Assembly (NCBI RefSeq): GCF_025144465.1
Contig: NZ_CP083553.1
Coordinates: 1,734,001-1,798,000, forward strand
Length of the DNA stretch: 64,000 nt
Direction of reading: 5' to 3'
Source of the DNA: Leisingera sp. S132
Lineage (GTDB): Bacteria > Pseudomonadota > Alphaproteobacteria > Rhodobacterales > Rhodobacteraceae
Shown one piece after another: positions 50,127 through 60,913 of this stretch. A program made the position numbers and the translations under genes. The notes beneath the pieces were generated by a model, which saw only the letters and a list, made by a program, of their open reading frames with translations, was not told where the DNA came from and did no database searches. Position 1 is the first letter of the stretch. Each line of letters begins with the position of its first letter.

Positions 50127-50708
50127 ATGCTGCTGCTGATCGACAACTACGATTCCTTCACCTACAACCTCGTCCACTACCTCGGCGAGCTTGGCGCCGA
50201 AATGGAAGTCCACCGCAACGACGCCATTAACGTGCAGGAAGCCATGGCGATGAAGCCCGCAGGCATCCTGCTGTCGCCGGGGCCCTGCGACCCGGATCAG
50301 GCCGGCATCTGCCTCGCCCTGACAGAGGCTGCGGCAGAGACCAGAACCCCGCTTCTTGGCGTCTGCCTCGGCCATCAGGCCATTGGCCAGGCTTTCGGCG
50401 GCAAGGTGGTGCGCTGCCACGAGATCGTGCACGGCAAGATGGGCATGATGCACCACAAGGATACCGGCGTTTTCAAAGGCTTGCCGACGCCTTTTGAGGC
50501 AACCCGCTATCACTCTCTGGTGGTGGAGCGCGAAAGCCTGCCTGATTGCCTGGAAATCACGGCTGAGCTGGAAGACGGAACCATCATGGGTCTGCAGCAC
50601 AAGGAACTGCCGATTCACGGCGTCCAGTTCCACCCGGAATCAATTGCCTCCGAACACGGCCACGCGCTTTTGAAGAACTTCCTCGACGTGATGCAGGTGC
50701 CGGCATGA
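50127..50708 (+). CDS. trpG: Anthranilate synthase component II (glutamine amidotransferase)
   Basis: The 193-residue class I glutamine amidotransferase releases ammonia from glutamine for TrpE. The nucleophile is C80 in '[15 protein letters not shown]' and the H/E pair is in '[13 protein letters not shown]'. It opens with '[23 protein letters not shown]'. It may also serve aminodeoxychorismate synthase, as many alphaproteobacterial forms do. ATG 50127 follows AAAGAGCCCGCAAG and starts the conserved strand. Its stop overlaps trpD by four bases. Confidence 0.96.
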   Translation: MLLLIDNYDSFTYNLVHYLGELGAEMEVHRNDAINVQEAMAMKPAGILLSPGPCDPDQAGICLALTEAAAETRTPLLGVCLGHQAIGQAFGGKVVRCHEIVHGKMGMMHHKDTGVFKGLPTPFEATRYHSLVVERESLPDCLEITAELEDGTIMGLQHKELPIHGVQFHPESIASEHGHALLKNFLDVMQVPA

Positions 50709-51724
50709 GCGATCAGCTAAAGCCGCTGATCGGCGCCGCTGCCGAGCGCTCGCTGAGCCGCGAAGAAGCCGAGAAAGCCTTCACCCTGCTGTTCGAGGGC
50801 GAGGCCACGCCGAGCCAGATCGGCGGCCTGCTGATGGCAATGCGCACCCGCGGCGAAAGCGTCGATGAATATGCCGCCGCCGCCGCTGTGATGCGCGCCA
50901 AATGCAACCCGGTGAAGGCGCCTGCGGGCGCGATGGACATCGTCGGCACCGGCGGCGACGGCAAGAACACCCTCAATATCTCCACCGCCACCGCCTTTGT
51001 CGCTGCAGGCGCCGGCGTTGTGGTTGCCAAGCACGGCAACCGCAACCTCAGCTCCAAATCCGGCACGGCAGACATGCAGTCCCAGATGGGCATCAACGTG
51101 ATGGTTGGTCCGGAAGTTGTTGAAAAAGCTATCAATGAGGCCGGGATCGGGTTCATGATGGCGCCGATGCACCACCCGGCGGTGGCACATGTGATGCCAA
51201 CCCGGGCAGAGCTGGGCACGCGCACGATCTTCAACATCCTCGGCCCGCTCACCAATCCGGCCGGCGTAAAGCGCCAGCTCACCGGGGCCTTCAGCCGCGC
51301 GATGATCCGGCCGATGGCGGAAACCCTCAAGGCGCTTGGCTCTGAACGTGCCTGGCTGGTCCATGGCTCCGACGGCACCGATGAGCTGACCATCACCGGT
51401 GTCAGCTGGGTCTCGGCACTGGAGGAAGACGGCACGATCCGCGACGTTGAACTGCATCCCGAGGACGCAGGCCTGCCGGTACATGATTTTGACAAGATCA
51501 TCGGCGGCACCCCTGCGGAAAACGCCATGGCCTTCCGCGTTTTGCTGCAGGGCACGCCCTCGGCCTACCGGGACGCGGTGCTGCTGAATGCCGCCGCTGC
51601 ACTGGTGGTGGCCGGCAAGGCGTCAGACCTCAAGGAAGGCGTGGCGCGCGCCGCCGAGTCGATTGACAGCGGTGCAGCCAAGGCCAAAGTCGAAGCCCTG
51701 GCCCGGATTACTTCAGCCGCATGA
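50705..51724 (+). CDS. trpD: Anthranilate phosphoribosyltransferase
   Basis: The 339-residue enzyme attaches phosphoribose from PRPP to anthranilate. '[23 protein letters not shown]' is the PRPP-binding loop, and '[15 protein letters not shown]' and 'GPLTNPAG' are conserved. The start overlaps trpG (ATGA) and the stop overlaps ung, so this stretch is translationally coupled. Confidence 0.97.
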   Translation: MSDQLKPLIGAAAERSLSREEAEKAFTLLFEGEATPSQIGGLLMAMRTRGESVDEYAAAAAVMRAKCNPVKAPAGAMDIVGTGGDGKNTLNISTATAFVAAGAGVVVAKHGNRNLSSKSGTADMQSQMGINVMVGPEVVEKAINEAGIGFMMAPMHHPAVAHVMPTRAELGTRTIFNILGPLTNPAGVKRQLTGAFSRAMIRPMAETLKALGSERAWLVHGSDGTDELTITGVSWVSALEEDGTIRDVELHPEDAGLPVHDFDKIIGGTPAENAMAFRVLLQGTPSAYRDAVLLNAAAALVVAGKASDLKEGVARAAESIDSGAAKAKVEALARITSAA

Positions 51725-52374
51725 CCGATCTTCCTGCAGGGCTGGGCGGCTGGTCCGGCCTGCCCTTTTTCCGCACTGTCTGGCCCGGGATTTCCTCCGC
51801 AATTGCGGCGGATGAGCGGGACATCCTGCCGCCCGCGCACCAGCGGTTTGCTGCGCTGGAACTGACCCAGCCTGAGGAGACCCGGGTGGTGATCCTTGGT
51901 CAGGATCCGTATCCGACACCTGGTCACGCCCACGGACTCGCCTTCTCGGCAGAGCCGCATGTGCGCCCGTTCCCCCGCTCCTTGTCCAATATTTACAAGG
52001 AGCTGCAGGAGGATCTTGGCGCGGCCCCAGCAACTGCCGACCTGCGTCCTTGGGCGCGTCAGGGCGTGCTATTGCTGAACACCGCCCTGACGGTCCCGGC
52101 AGGCGAAGCCAACGGGCACAAGCACCTTGGCTGGCATCATCTGGTGCATCAAGTGCTGGAACTGACCTCTGAAACCCCTACCGTCTATATTCTCTGGGGC
52201 AATGCGGCGCAAAAGCTTGAAAACCATATCAAACCGGGCGATCACCTGATCCTGAAAACCGCCCACCCTTCGCCTTTGTCGGCGCGGCGCGGTTTCTTCG
52301 GGTCCCGGCCCTTCTCAAAAGTGAACAATTGGCTCGCCGGCCGCGGTGAAACTGCCATAGACTGGAACGCATGA
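51721..52374 (+). CDS. ung: Uracil-DNA glycosylase, family 1
   Basis: The 217-residue enzyme excises uracil from DNA. The catalytic motif is '[17 protein letters not shown]' (the aspartate activates water; the E. coli form has H after Y, here P), and the uracil-binding histidine lies in '[18 protein letters not shown]'. 'LLLNTALTV' and 'WGNAAQKL' are also family signatures. It overlaps the trpD stop by four bases, and trpC starts just after its end, so a DNA-repair gene is embedded in the trp operon. Confidence 0.96.
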   Translation: MTDLPAGLGGWSGLPFFRTVWPGISSAIAADERDILPPAHQRFAALELTQPEETRVVILGQDPYPTPGHAHGLAFSAEPHVRPFPRSLSNIYKELQEDLGAAPATADLRPWARQGVLLLNTALTVPAGEANGHKHLGWHHLVHQVLELTSETPTVYILWGNAAQKLENHIKPGDHLILKTAHPSPLSARRGFFGSRPFSKVNNWLAGRGETAIDWNA

Positions 52375-52388
52375 ACGGAGACGCCGGT

Positions 52389-53201
52389 ATGACCGAAAAC
52401 GTGCTCGACAAGATCAAGGCATATAAGCTCGAGGAAGTGGCCGCAGACAAGGCCGCCAAACCGATTGAGGCGGTTGAGGCCGAGGCGCGCGAAGCCTCGC
52501 CGGTGCGCGGCTTTGCCGAAAGCCTGATGCAAGCCAACCGTACTGGCTACGGCCTGATTGCGGAGATCAAGAAAGCCAGCCCGTCCAAGGGGTTGATCCG
52601 CCCCGATTTCGAACCGGCGGAACTGGCCAGGGCCTATGAGGACGGCGGCGCCACCTGCCTGTCGGTGCTGACCGACACTCCCAGCTTCCAGGGTGCCAAG
52701 GAGTTCCTTACCCAGGCCCGCGACGCCTGCTCCCTGCCAGCTCTGCGCAAGGACTTCATGTATGACACCTACCAGGTGGCCGAGGCCCGTGCGCTTGGCG
52801 CTGACTGCATCCTGATCATCCTCGCCTCCGTTTCCGACGCGCAGGCGCAGGAGCTGGAGGAAAGCGCCTTTGAATGGGGCATGGATGTGCTGCTGGAAGT
52901 GCATGACGCCAAAGAGCTGGAGCGCGCCTGCAATCTGAAATCACCCCTGATGGGCATCAACAACCGCAATCTCAAGACGTTTGAGACAACGCTGGACACC
53001 ACCCGGACGCTGTCCCGCATGGTGCCTGCTGACCGCACCATCGTTTGCGAAAGCGGGTTGTTCACGCCTGAGGACCTCAGCGATATGGCGCGCTACGGAG
53101 CCCGCACCTTCCTCATCGGCGAGAGCCTGATGCGGCAGGACGACGTCGCCGGCGCCACCCGTGCGCTGCTCGCCAACCCGCTTACGCCAGGCATGATGTA
53201 A
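52389..53201 (+). CDS. trpC: Indole-3-glycerol phosphate synthase
   Basis: This 270-residue TIM-barrel enzyme closes the indole ring in tryptophan synthesis. Key stretches are '[42 protein letters not shown]', split across strands 1-3, '[21 protein letters not shown]', '[13 protein letters not shown]' and '[10 protein letters not shown]'. ATG 52389 gives the typical length; an in-frame ATG at 52371 overlaps the ung stop by four bases and could be used instead. moaC follows 11 bases later. Confidence 0.97.
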   Translation: MTENVLDKIKAYKLEEVAADKAAKPIEAVEAEAREASPVRGFAESLMQANRTGYGLIAEIKKASPSKGLIRPDFEPAELARAYEDGGATCLSVLTDTPSFQGAKEFLTQARDACSLPALRKDFMYDTYQVAEARALGADCILIILASVSDAQAQELEESAFEWGMDVLLEVHDAKELERACNLKSPLMGINNRNLKTFETTLDTTRTLSRMVPADRTIVCESGLFTPEDLSDMARYGARTFLIGESLMRQDDVAGATRALLANPLTPGMM

Positions 53202-53212
53202 CGGAGGACCCC

Positions 53213-53683
53213 ATGAGCCTCACACATTTCGACACCAAAGGCGACGCCCATATGGTGGATGTTTCGGACAAGGCGGTGACCTCGCGCATCGCCACTGCCG
53301 AAGGCCACATCACCATGGCGCAGGACACCTTTGATATTATTGCCGAAGGCCGCGCCAAAAAAGGCGATGTGCTGTCGGTGGCCCGCCTTGCCGGCATCAT
53401 GGGCGCCAAGAAGACGCCGGATCTGATCCCGCTCTGCCACCCGCTGCCGGTGACCAAGGTCGCTGTGGAGCTGACGCTGGACCCGGACCTGCCCGGCGTG
53501 CGGGTCGAGGCGACCGTCAAGACCACCGGCCAGACCGGGGTCGAGATGGAAGCGCTCACCGCGGTCTCCACTGCTGCGCTCACCGTCTATGACATGGCCA
53601 AGGCCGTGGACAAGGCAATGCAGATCGGCGGCATCCGCGTCACGCTGAAAGATGGCGGAAAATCAGGCAGGTACGAGGCGTAG
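53213..53683 (+). CDS. moaC: Cyclic pyranopterin monophosphate synthase
   Basis: This 156-residue enzyme acts in the first step of molybdenum cofactor synthesis together with MoaA. The motifs '[33 protein letters not shown]' (split) and '[30 protein letters not shown]' are diagnostic. The following moeA begins at the base after its stop codon, and it is in line with trpC, giving a tryptophan/molybdopterin unit. Confidence 0.97.
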   Translation: MSLTHFDTKGDAHMVDVSDKAVTSRIATAEGHITMAQDTFDIIAEGRAKKGDVLSVARLAGIMGAKKTPDLIPLCHPLPVTKVAVELTLDPDLPGVRVEATVKTTGQTGVEMEALTAVSTAALTVYDMAKAVDKAMQIGGIRVTLKDGGKSGRYEA

Positions 53684-54856
53684 ATGATATCTGTCAGCGA
53701 AGCCCGCACGCATCTTCTGGCGCTTGTCACCCAGCTGGAAACCGAAGAGGTGCCGCTGGCCGAGGCCGCAGGCCGGGTGCTTGCCCGCGATCTGCAGGCC
53801 CGCCGCGATCAGCCGCCATTCTCCGCCTCCGCCATGGACGGCTATGCGGTCAATGCCGCCGAGGTCGAGCTGCACGCCATGTTCAAGGTGATCGGCAAAG
53901 CCGCCGCAGGCCACGCGTTCGCTGGCCGCGTCGGGGCCGGCCAGGCAGTGCGGATCTTTACCGGCGCACCGGTGCCGGAAGGCGCAAGTTTCGTTGTTAT
54001 TCAAGAGGATGTGACCCGCAGCGGCGACCTCATCACCATCACGGATGAGCCCGGCAGCAACCACAATATCCGCCCCCGCGGCGGTGATTTCACCGATGGC
54101 CAGACGGTCACCGCTCCGAAATTGCTGACACCTGCGGACATCGCCCTGCTGGCCGCGATGAACATCGCATCTGTCCCCGTCACCCGCCGCCCGGAGGTCG
54201 CGCTGATCTCTACCGGCGATGAACTGGTGATGCCCGGCGGCACGCCCGGCCCGGATCAGATCATCGTCTCCAACACCTTTGGCCTCAAGGCGATGCTCGA
54301 GGATCTGGGCGCTCATGCCCGCATCCTGCCGATCGCCCGCGACACCGAAAGCGCCCTGCGCACCGCGTTTGAGCTGGCGGAGGGTGCAGATCTGGTGGTG
54401 ACCATCGGCGGTGCCTCTGTCGGCGATCACGATCTGGTCGGCAAGGTGGCGCAGGACCTCGGGATGGAGCGCAGCTTCTACAAGGTTGCCATGCGCCCCG
54501 GCAAACCGCTGATGGCCGGCCGCATGGGCCGTGCTGCAATGGCCGGCCTGCCCGGCAACCCGGTCTCAGCCATGGTCTGCGGCCATGTGTTCCTGGCTCC
54601 CATGATCCGCGCCATGCTGGGACTGCCTGATGAAGCGCAGCAACTGCAGGAAGCAACCCTTGCAGAGCCGCTCGGTCAAAATGGCCCGAGAGAGCACTAC
54701 ATGCGGGCGCAGGTCGAATACGGCCAGCTGACGGCCTTTGAAAATCAGGACAGCTCGCTGCTGACAATTCTGGCAGACGCCAACGCCCTGCTGGTGCGCG
54801 CGCCAAATGACGGTGCCCGGGCCGTCGGCGAAACGGTGCAATACATCCCCCTCTGA
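53684..54856 (+). CDS. moeA: Molybdopterin molybdenumtransferase
   Basis: The 390-residue protein inserts molybdate into adenylated molybdopterin. Its domains are visible: 'PPFSASAMDGYAVNAAEV' near the N-terminus, 'IRPRGGDF' and the MoCF-binding region 'STGDELVMPGGTPGPDQIIVSNTFGL' with 'TIGGASVGDHDLV' and 'PGKPLMAGRMG'. 'GLPGNPVSAMVCGHVF' completes the active site. It starts directly after the moaC stop and lexA follows 143 bases later. Confidence 0.97.
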   Translation: MISVSEARTHLLALVTQLETEEVPLAEAAGRVLARDLQARRDQPPFSASAMDGYAVNAAEVELHAMFKVIGKAAAGHAFAGRVGAGQAVRIFTGAPVPEGASFVVIQEDVTRSGDLITITDEPGSNHNIRPRGGDFTDGQTVTAPKLLTPADIALLAAMNIASVPVTRRPEVALISTGDELVMPGGTPGPDQIIVSNTFGLKAMLEDLGAHARILPIARDTESALRTAFELAEGADLVVTIGGASVGDHDLVGKVAQDLGMERSFYKVAMRPGKPLMAGRMGRAAMAGLPGNPVSAMVCGHVFLAPMIRAMLGLPDEAQQLQEATLAEPLGQNGPREHYMRAQVEYGQLTAFENQDSSLLTILADANALLVRAPNDGARAVGETVQYIPL

Positions 54857-54938
54857 CCCTGGTTCTTCTTTGCACAAATACTGATGCCTGAGGTGCGGGC
54901 CTCCGGCCGCTCTGCCGCACGGCTTCGATACTGCCGTG

Positions 54939-54967
54939 TTGACACAAAACGTGAACATGCGTAGAAC
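54939..54967 (+). promoter_or_regulatory. lexA promoter with overlapping SOS box
   Basis: TTGACA at 54939-54944 and TAGAAC at 54962-54967 form a promoter with 17-base spacing. The alphaproteobacterial LexA site GAAC-N7-GAAC is present exactly at 54953-54967 and covers the -10 element, so LexA would block RNA polymerase: autoregulation as known for this gene. The start codon is 33 bases downstream. Confidence 0.88.
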
Positions 54968-54999
54968 AAAAGAAAACACGAGGCACGGAGGGCGCGGCG

Positions 55000-55707
55000 A
55001 TGCTCACAAAGAAGCAACTTCAACTGCTGGAATTCATTCACAAACGCCTGCAGCGCGATGGCGTGCCCCCCAGTTTTGACGAAATGAAGACCGAACTCGA
55101 CCTCAGATCGAAATCCGGCATTCACCGGCTGATCACAGCGCTGGAGGAACGCGGCTTTATCCGCCGCCTGCCGCACCGCGCCCGCGCCATAGAAATCATC
55201 CGGCTTCCCGAAAGCCTCGGCGGCACGGCTGAGCCGCAAGGCTTCGCACCTCAGGTAATCGAGGGCGGCCAGGCACGGGTCAAGGCGCCGGTTCCTGCGC
55301 CTTCTGATCCGCAGCGCAACGCAGCGGTCGAACTGCCGGTGATGGGCCGGATTGCTGCCGGCGTTCCGATTGAGGCGATCAGCCAGGTCTCGCATCAGGT
55401 TGCGGTGCCGGGCGGCATGATCGCCGCCACCGGCCAGCATTACGCGCTGGAGGTCAAAGGCGACTCGATGATCGAGGCCGGTATCAACGACGGCGACATC
55501 GTGGTGATCCGCGAGTCGTCAGCTGCCGATAACGGCGACATTGTCGTGGCGCTGGTCGAAGGCCAGGAAGCAACGCTGAAGAAATATTTCCGCGAAGGCT
55601 CCGTGATCGCGCTGGAGGCCGCCAACCCGGCCTATGAAACCCGCCGCTACCCCGAAGATATGGTCCAGGTGCAGGGCCGCCTGGTCGGTCTGATCCGCAC
55701 TTACTGA
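55000..55707 (+). CDS. lexA: SOS repressor LexA
   Basis: This 235-residue repressor controls DNA-damage genes and is cleaved with RecA help. The winged helix-turn-helix is at 1-68 ('[20 protein letters not shown]'). The Ala-Gly cleavage bond is A120-G121 in '[11 protein letters not shown]'. The protease domain has nucleophile S156 in '[14 protein letters not shown]' and lysine near K194 in 'EATLKKYF'. It starts after GGAGGGCGCGGCG and its own SOS promoter. Its last 7 bases overlap the convergent comEC gene. Confidence 0.97.
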   Translation: MLTKKQLQLLEFIHKRLQRDGVPPSFDEMKTELDLRSKSGIHRLITALEERGFIRRLPHRARAIEIIRLPESLGGTAEPQGFAPQVIEGGQARVKAPVPAPSDPQRNAAVELPVMGRIAAGVPIEAISQVSHQVAVPGGMIAATGQHYALEVKGDSMIEAGINDGDIVVIRESSAADNGDIVVALVEGQEATLKKYFREGSVIALEAANPAYETRRYPEDMVQVQGRLVGLIRTY

Positions 55708-57764
55708 CCGCCGTCCCCGTTCAGCAGCCGCCGCAGGCGGCGGATTTCCTGCCCCTCCGGCTGCCAGCCGGTCCAGGGCCGCTCGCCTGCAGCTTCCCGC
55801 GCTGTCAGCATCTCGCCTCCGCGCGTCATGGCAATGCTGCCTGTCTGCCGCATCACCTCTGGCGTCAGCAGCAGGCAGCCGCTCTCGCCTGCGACTGTGG
55901 AAACGATAATATCCTCTCTGTTACAATTGCTTGCGGCAGAAAGTTTGCGCTTGCCCGGCGCGTGAACCAAGCGGAAGCTGCTCCCGTTCCACACCGCCAA
56001 TCCGTCCAGCCCGCCAGTCCAGCGGGCGGCGGCGGCGGGCTGGACCGCCGGATCGCCGTCATTCTCCAGCCAGATCCCCGCGGTGAAGCCCTGCGCTTTG
56101 GCACGAGACAGCGCACGCCCCTCCGGACCCATGACGCCGATTAGACCGCCAGAGTCGGCAATCAGGATGTGCGGGCGCTCTGCCACCGACCACAGCCCGA
56201 AGGCGGCAGCACAGGCTATCAGGCCTGCCAGCCGCAGCCGCCCCTGCCAGACCACTGTAAAAACGAACCCTCCGGCGAGCAGAGGCAGAACCCGCGGCCC
56301 CGGTGCGGCCACATGCGAAACGGACCCGTCAAATCCGGACACGGTCCGGGCGACCCAAAGGATCCACTCCATGCCCCATTGCATCACAGCCAGCCCGATC
56401 CACTCTAGCCCAAGCGGCGCCAGTGCAAGGGCTATCACACCAGCCGGAATCACCACTGTCCCCATTACCGGCACCGACAGCAGGTTCGCGAGCAGGCCGT
56501 AATGGGGGATGGTGTTGAAATGCGCCGCTGCAAAGGGCGCCGTGGCTGCCCCGGCCACAGCCGAGGAGATCACCAGCGCCGCAACGGTCCGCAACCAGCG
56601 CGGCCCCAGTGGTACCTCCCCGTCGCGGAGCGCGGCAAACACTGCGACCAGCGCCGCGGTGGCGGCAAAGCTCATCTGGAAGCCGGGGCTCAGCAGGCTC
56701 TCCGGCCTCCGCAGCAGCACGATCAGCGCCGCCACGGCCACAGCCCGCAAGGTGATCGCGCGCCGGTTCAACAGCACAGCGCCGAACATCACGGCGACCA
56801 TGACAAAGGCGCGCTCGGTCGCGACATTGCCGCCGGACAGCAGCAGATACCCGGCTCCGGCCGCCAGCGCCGCACCTGCTGCCAGTTTCTTGACCGGCCA
56901 GCGCAGCGCGATCCACGGCACCAGGCACATCAGGGTGCGAAGCGCGGCAAATACAAATCCTGTCAGCAGCCCCATGTGCAGGCCGGAGATTGCCAGCAAA
57001 TGCGCCAGGTTGCTTTGCCGCAGCGCAGTCAGCGTTGCCTCCCCAACGCCGCTGCGGTCGCCGGCGGTGACCGCAGCGGCAAACCCGCCCGCCTCGCCCG
57101 GCAGCGCCTGCTGCAGATACTGCGCCAGCGACCTGCGCAGACGTTCGACCGGCTGATCACCGCCGGGGGCCTCTGCCAGCAGCACCGGGACTCTCGTGTA
57201 GCCAAGCCCGCCCAGATGCTTGAACCAGGCGTGGCGGCGGAAGTCGAAGCCGCCGGGTTCGACCGGCCCCTGCGGCGGCAGCAGATGCGCTGTTGTCATC
57301 ACCCGTGAACCGGGGTCCGGAAGGTCAGCCTGCCCTTTCAGCGAAATCCTGACGCGTTGAGGCGTGGCTGCAGGCGCAACCCGGTCCAGCCGCACCTGGT
57401 CCAGCGTCAGCCGCAGCGCATCCGTGGGAGAGCGGTCCACCGCTACCACCCGCCCCTCAACCGGACCGTAGTAACGGAAGTCCAGAACCGGGGCAGCGAC
57501 CAGGTGGGTGCGTGCAAAGGCCAGGCAAATCCCTGCTGCCAGCAATGCGGGAACCCAGCACAGAAAGGCCATAGGCCGCCGTATCAGCGCGCCGGCGCCA
57601 AGCAGCAAAGCAACAGCTGCCAAGCCTGCAATCGCGGCCATGCCAGGTTCAGTTTTCAGGCTGAAGTAGGTGCCAATGCCCGCGCCCAGGAACACCGGCA
57701 CCCAGGGAAACAGGTTGCCGCGCTGGCCTTGCAGAACGTCGCTGACCGCAGTTCCAAGCCCCAT
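55701..57764 (-). CDS. comEC: ComEC/Rec2 family DNA-uptake or membrane protein
   Basis: This 687-residue multi-pass protein has an N-terminal DUF4131-type region with several membrane segments (about 20-75), an OB-like domain near '[16 protein letters not shown]', and the Competence domain (about 225-500) with '[20 protein letters not shown]' and '[21 protein letters not shown]'. A C-terminal region lacks the clear metallo-beta-lactamase HxHxDH motif, as the histidine motif was not seen. In naturally competent bacteria ComEC forms the inner-membrane DNA channel. Whether this organism is competent is not shown. It is convergent with lexA and divergent from gltX. Confidence 0.88.
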   Translation of the reverse strand: MGLGTAVSDVLQGQRGNLFPWVPVFLGAGIGTYFSLKTEPGMAAIAGLAAVALLLGAGALIRRPMAFLCWVPALLAAGICLAFARTHLVAAPVLDFRYYGPVEGRVVAVDRSPTDALRLTLDQVRLDRVAPAATPQRVRISLKGQADLPDPGSRVMTTAHLLPPQGPVEPGGFDFRRHAWFKHLGGLGYTRVPVLLAEAPGGDQPVERLRRSLAQYLQQALPGEAGGFAAAVTAGDRSGVGEATLTALRQSNLAHLLAISGLHMGLLTGFVFAALRTLMCLVPWIALRWPVKKLAAGAALAAGAGYLLLSGGNVATERAFVMVAVMFGAVLLNRRAITLRAVAVAALIVLLRRPESLLSPGFQMSFAATAALVAVFAALRDGEVPLGPRWLRTVAALVISSAVAGAATAPFAAAHFNTIPHYGLLANLLSVPVMGTVVIPAGVIALALAPLGLEWIGLAVMQWGMEWILWVARTVSGFDGSVSHVAAPGPRVLPLLAGGFVFTVVWQGRLRLAGLIACAAAFGLWSVAERPHILIADSGGLIGVMGPEGRALSRAKAQGFTAGIWLENDGDPAVQPAAAARWTGGLDGLAVWNGSSFRLVHAPGKRKLSAASNCNREDIIVSTVAGESGCLLLTPEVMRQTGSIAMTRGGEMLTAREAAGERPWTGWQPEGQEIRRLRRLLNGDGGQ

Positions 57765-57843
57765 GCTTGCCCCCCGCCTTCTGGCCCGGTAGACAGGCGG
57801 AAACTCTACGCCTCACATGGTTTCCAAAAGGTAAATCCTGCAC

Positions 57844-59244
57844 ATGACCCAACCGGTTGTCACCCGTTTCGCGCCCTCTCCCACCGGCTACCTGCACATC
57901 GGCGGCGCCCGCACTGCGCTGTTCAACTGGCTCTATGCCCGCGGCCGCGGCGGCAAGTTCCTGCTGCGGATCGAGGATACCGACCGCGAACGCTCCACAC
58001 CGGAAGCCACCGCCGCCATTCTGCAGGGCATGGAATGGCTGGGCCTTGACCATGACGGGGAGGTGATCAGCCAGTTTGAACGCGCGGACCGCCACGCCGA
58101 GGTTGCCATGCAGCTGCTGGCTGAAGGCAAGGCTTACAAGTGCTTTGCCACCCAGGGAGAAATCGCCGCCTTCCGCGACCAGGCCAAGGCTGAGGGCAAA
58201 TCCACCCTCTACCGCTCGCCCTGGCGCGACGCGGCGGAGGCGAGCCACCCGGACGAGCCGTATGTGATCCGCATCAAGGCGCCGCAGGACGGCGCAACAG
58301 TCATCAAGGATGAGGTCCAGGGCGACGTCACCATCCGCAATGACCAGCTCGACGACATGATCCTGCTGCGCTCGGACGGCACCCCTGTTTACATGCTGGC
58401 GGTGGTGGTCGACGACCACGATATGGGCGTGACCCACGTGATCCGCGGCGACGACCACCTGAACAACGCCGCCCGCCAGATGATGATCTATGAGGCGATG
58501 GGCTGGGACGTGCCGGTCTGGGCCCATATCCCGCTGATCCACGGCGCGGATGGCAAGAAACTGTCCAAACGCCACGGCGCGCTCGGTGCGCAGGAGTATC
58601 AGGCGATGGGCTATCCGGCGGCTGGCATGCGCAACTACCTGGCCCGTCTCGGCTGGTCACACGGCGATGACGAGTTTTTTACGGACGCGCAGGCAAAAGA
58701 ATGGTTTAATCTCGGCGGTATCGGCAAAAGCCCCGCAAGGTTTGACACCAAGAAGCTGGAGAATCTCTGCGGCCAGCACATTGCCGTCAGCGATGATGCC
58801 GCACTGCGGCAGGAAATTTGCGCTTATCTGGCGGCAGCCGGGGAACCCGCCCTGACTGACGCGCAGTCACAAGGGCTTGAACGTGCGATGTATTGCCTCA
58901 AGGACCGGGCGCGGACATTCCCGGAACTGCTTGAAAAAGCACATTTTGTTCTTGCCTCACGGCCTCTTGACCGGGATGCGAAGGCAGAAAAAGCACTGAC
59001 ATCTGTATCCGATGGTATACTGGGTGAATTGACGCCGCAGCTGCAAAATGCTAGCTGGGTCCGTGACGATCTGGAGGCGCTTCTGAACGCATTTGCAGAA
59101 GCACATGATACCAAGTTCGGCAAACTGGCCGGCCCCTTGCGGGCAGTGCTGGCGGGCCGGGCGGTAACGCCTTCGGTGTTCGACATGATGCTGATTCTGG
59201 GCCGCGAGGAAACCCTCGCCCGGCTCAAGGACGCGACAGGCTGA
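57844..59244 (+). CDS. gltX: Glutamyl-tRNA synthetase
   Basis: The 466-residue class I aminoacyl-tRNA synthetase charges tRNA-Glu. The HIGH motif appears as '[19 protein letters not shown]' and the KMSKS motif as '[10 protein letters not shown]'. Residues '[10 protein letters not shown]' are part of the glutamate site. The enzyme is discriminating or non-discriminating for tRNA-Gln, which cannot be told here. Start ATG 57844 is 79 bases from the comEC start. Confidence 0.96.
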   Translation: MTQPVVTRFAPSPTGYLHIGGARTALFNWLYARGRGGKFLLRIEDTDRERSTPEATAAILQGMEWLGLDHDGEVISQFERADRHAEVAMQLLAEGKAYKCFATQGEIAAFRDQAKAEGKSTLYRSPWRDAAEASHPDEPYVIRIKAPQDGATVIKDEVQGDVTIRNDQLDDMILLRSDGTPVYMLAVVVDDHDMGVTHVIRGDDHLNNAARQMMIYEAMGWDVPVWAHIPLIHGADGKKLSKRHGALGAQEYQAMGYPAAGMRNYLARLGWSHGDDEFFTDAQAKEWFNLGGIGKSPARFDTKKLENLCGQHIAVSDDAALRQEICAYLAAAGEPALTDAQSQGLERAMYCLKDRARTFPELLEKAHFVLASRPLDRDAKAEKALTSVSDGILGELTPQLQNASWVRDDLEALLNAFAEAHDTKFGKLAGPLRAVLAGRAVTPSVFDMMLILGREETLARLKDATG

Positions 59245-59252
59245 CTGCGGTC

Positions 59253-59281
59253 TTAACACCCGGTAAAGCCTGTTTTGATAC
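59253..59281 (+). promoter_or_regulatory. Candidate promoter of gltA
   Basis: TTAACA (59253-59258) and TGATAC (59276-59281) are 17 bases apart, placing a start site close to 59288. The resulting leader to the gltA start (59373) is some 85 bases and begins directly with the first of two hairpins. Confidence 0.5.
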
Positions 59282-59288
59282 GACAACC

Positions 59289-59346
59289 CCTGCGCGAAAC
59301 CGCGCAGGCGCTGCCCCGCATGAAGACGCCCGGACGGGGCAGCTTT
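59289..59346 (+). other. Two consecutive hairpins in the gltA leader
   Basis: CCTGCGCG pairs with CGCGCAGG around AAAC (59289-59308), and right after it GCTGCCCCG pairs with CGGGGCAGC around a 16-base loop (59310-59343), followed by TTTC. The second may serve as a gltX terminator; together they form a structured 5' leader for gltA if transcription starts near 59288. Confidence 0.5.
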
Positions 59347-59372
59347 CGTGCCTGCAACAGGAAGGGACATCT

Positions 59373-60668
59373 ATGACCGAGACACAGAAATCTGCCACGC
59401 TCACGCTGAATGGCGAAAATTACGAGCTGCCCATTTTCTCGCCGACGGCCGGGCCCGATGTTGTCGACATCCGCAAGCTCTATGCGCAGGCAGGTGTGTT
59501 CACTTACGACCCGGGCTTCACCTCTACCGCCAGCTGCGACAGTACCATCACCTATATCGACGGTGACAAGGGCGAACTTCTGCACCGCGGCTACCCGATC
59601 GACCAGCTGGCGTCCAAGTCGCACTACCTCGAAGTCTGCTACCTGCTGCTCTACGGAGAACTGCCGACCGCAGCCCAGCTCGAGGATTTCGAGACCCGTG
59701 TGACCCGTCACACCATGGTGCACGAGCAGATGCACAACTTCTTCCGCGGGTTCCGCCGCGATGCGCACCCGATGGCGACCCTGGTGGGCGTTGTCGGCGC
59801 AATGTCGGCCTTCTACCACGACTCGCTGGACGTGACCGACCCCTGGCAGCGCGAGGTCGCCGCCGTCCGCCTGATCGCCAAGCTGCCGACCATCGCGGCG
59901 ATGGCCTATAAGTACTCGATCGGCCAGCCGTTTGTGTATCCCAAGAACGATCTGGATTACGCCGCCAACTTCCTGCACATGTGCTTCTCGGTTCCGGCCG
60001 AAGAATACCATGTGAACCCGATCCTCAGCCGGGCGATGGACCGTATCTTGACCCTGCACGCGGATCACGAGCAGAACGCCTCCACCTCCACCGTGCGCCT
60101 GGCGTCCTCCTCCGGTGCGAACCCCTTTGCCTGTATCGCAGCCGGCATTGCCTGCCTATGGGGGCCGGCCCACGGCGGCGCCAACCAGGCCTGCTTGGAG
60201 ATGCTTAAGGAAATCGGCACTGTTGACCGCATTCCTGAGTTCATTGAACGCGCCAAGGACAAGAACGATCCGTTCCGTCTGATGGGCTTTGGCCACCGCG
60301 TCTACAAGAACACCGACCCGCGCGCGACCGTGCTCAAACAGTCCGCGGACGAGGTTCTGGAGCTCTTGGGTGTTGATGACAACCCGCTGCTGCAGGTTGC
60401 CAAGGAACTGGAGCAGACCGCGCTCAACGACCCCTACTTCATTGAGAAGAAACTGTTCCCGAACGTCGATTTCTACTCCGGCATCATCCTGGAGGCGATG
60501 GGCTTCCCGACCTCGATGTTCACCCCGATCTTCGCGCTGTCGCGCACCGTCGGCTGGATCTCGCAGTGGAAGGAAATGATCGCCGATCCGCAGAACAAGA
60601 TCGGCCGCCCGCGCCAGCTGTACCTGGGCGAAACCATGCGCGACTATGTCGACATCGAACAGCGCTGA
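59373..60668 (+). CDS. gltA: Citrate synthase
   Basis: The 431-residue enzyme condenses oxaloacetate and acetyl-CoA, entering the citric acid cycle. Type II (hexameric, NADH-sensitive in other bacteria) features are the length and the N-terminal '[25 protein letters not shown]'. Catalytic residues are H in '[14 protein letters not shown]', H in '[14 protein letters not shown]' and the aspartate in 'NVDFYSGI'. It follows AGGAAGGGACATCT and ends at a good terminator. Confidence 0.97.
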   Translation: MTETQKSATLTLNGENYELPIFSPTAGPDVVDIRKLYAQAGVFTYDPGFTSTASCDSTITYIDGDKGELLHRGYPIDQLASKSHYLEVCYLLLYGELPTAAQLEDFETRVTRHTMVHEQMHNFFRGFRRDAHPMATLVGVVGAMSAFYHDSLDVTDPWQREVAAVRLIAKLPTIAAMAYKYSIGQPFVYPKNDLDYAANFLHMCFSVPAEEYHVNPILSRAMDRILTLHADHEQNASTSTVRLASSSGANPFACIAAGIACLWGPAHGGANQACLEMLKEIGTVDRIPEFIERAKDKNDPFRLMGFGHRVYKNTDPRATVLKQSADEVLELLGVDDNPLLQVAKELEQTALNDPYFIEKKLFPNVDFYSGIILEAMGFPTSMFTPIFALSRTVGWISQWKEMIADPQNKIGRPRQLYLGETMRDYVDIEQR

Positions 60669-60689
60669 CCGCGCGGAAAATCTCTGGGG

Positions 60690-60722
60690 AACGCCTCGCA
60701 AGCTGCGGGGCGTTTTCTTTTT
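60690..60722 (+). terminator. Intrinsic terminator after gltA
   Basis: AACGCC-T-CGCA pairs with TGCG-G-GGCGTT (one internal T-G pair) around AGC, then TTTCTTTTTT. It starts 22 bases after the gltA stop. Confidence 0.88.
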
Positions 60723-60800
60723 TCCGGCATTTACCAAGGATGGCCAATCCTCCAGGTTTTCCAGGATTGTTTCCTAAAGAGTTTCAATATTTAAGAGAAT

Positions 60801-60829
60801 TTGACTGTCTCTGCACAACCCACTACTGA
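60801..60829 (+). promoter_or_regulatory. Candidate promoter of the RTX-repeat gene
   Basis: TTGACT (60801-60806) and TACTGA (60824-60829) are spaced by 17 bases, 85 bases before the start codon, in an AT-rich stretch lying between the gltA terminator and the gene. Confidence 0.45.
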
Positions 60830-60913
60830 ACAGAAAAGTTTACTTTCTGCTGGCGGTGCATTTCTCCTGGAATTGCGGAGTGCGCTCCAGCGGGCAGCGG
60901 CGGGATTGAAGAC

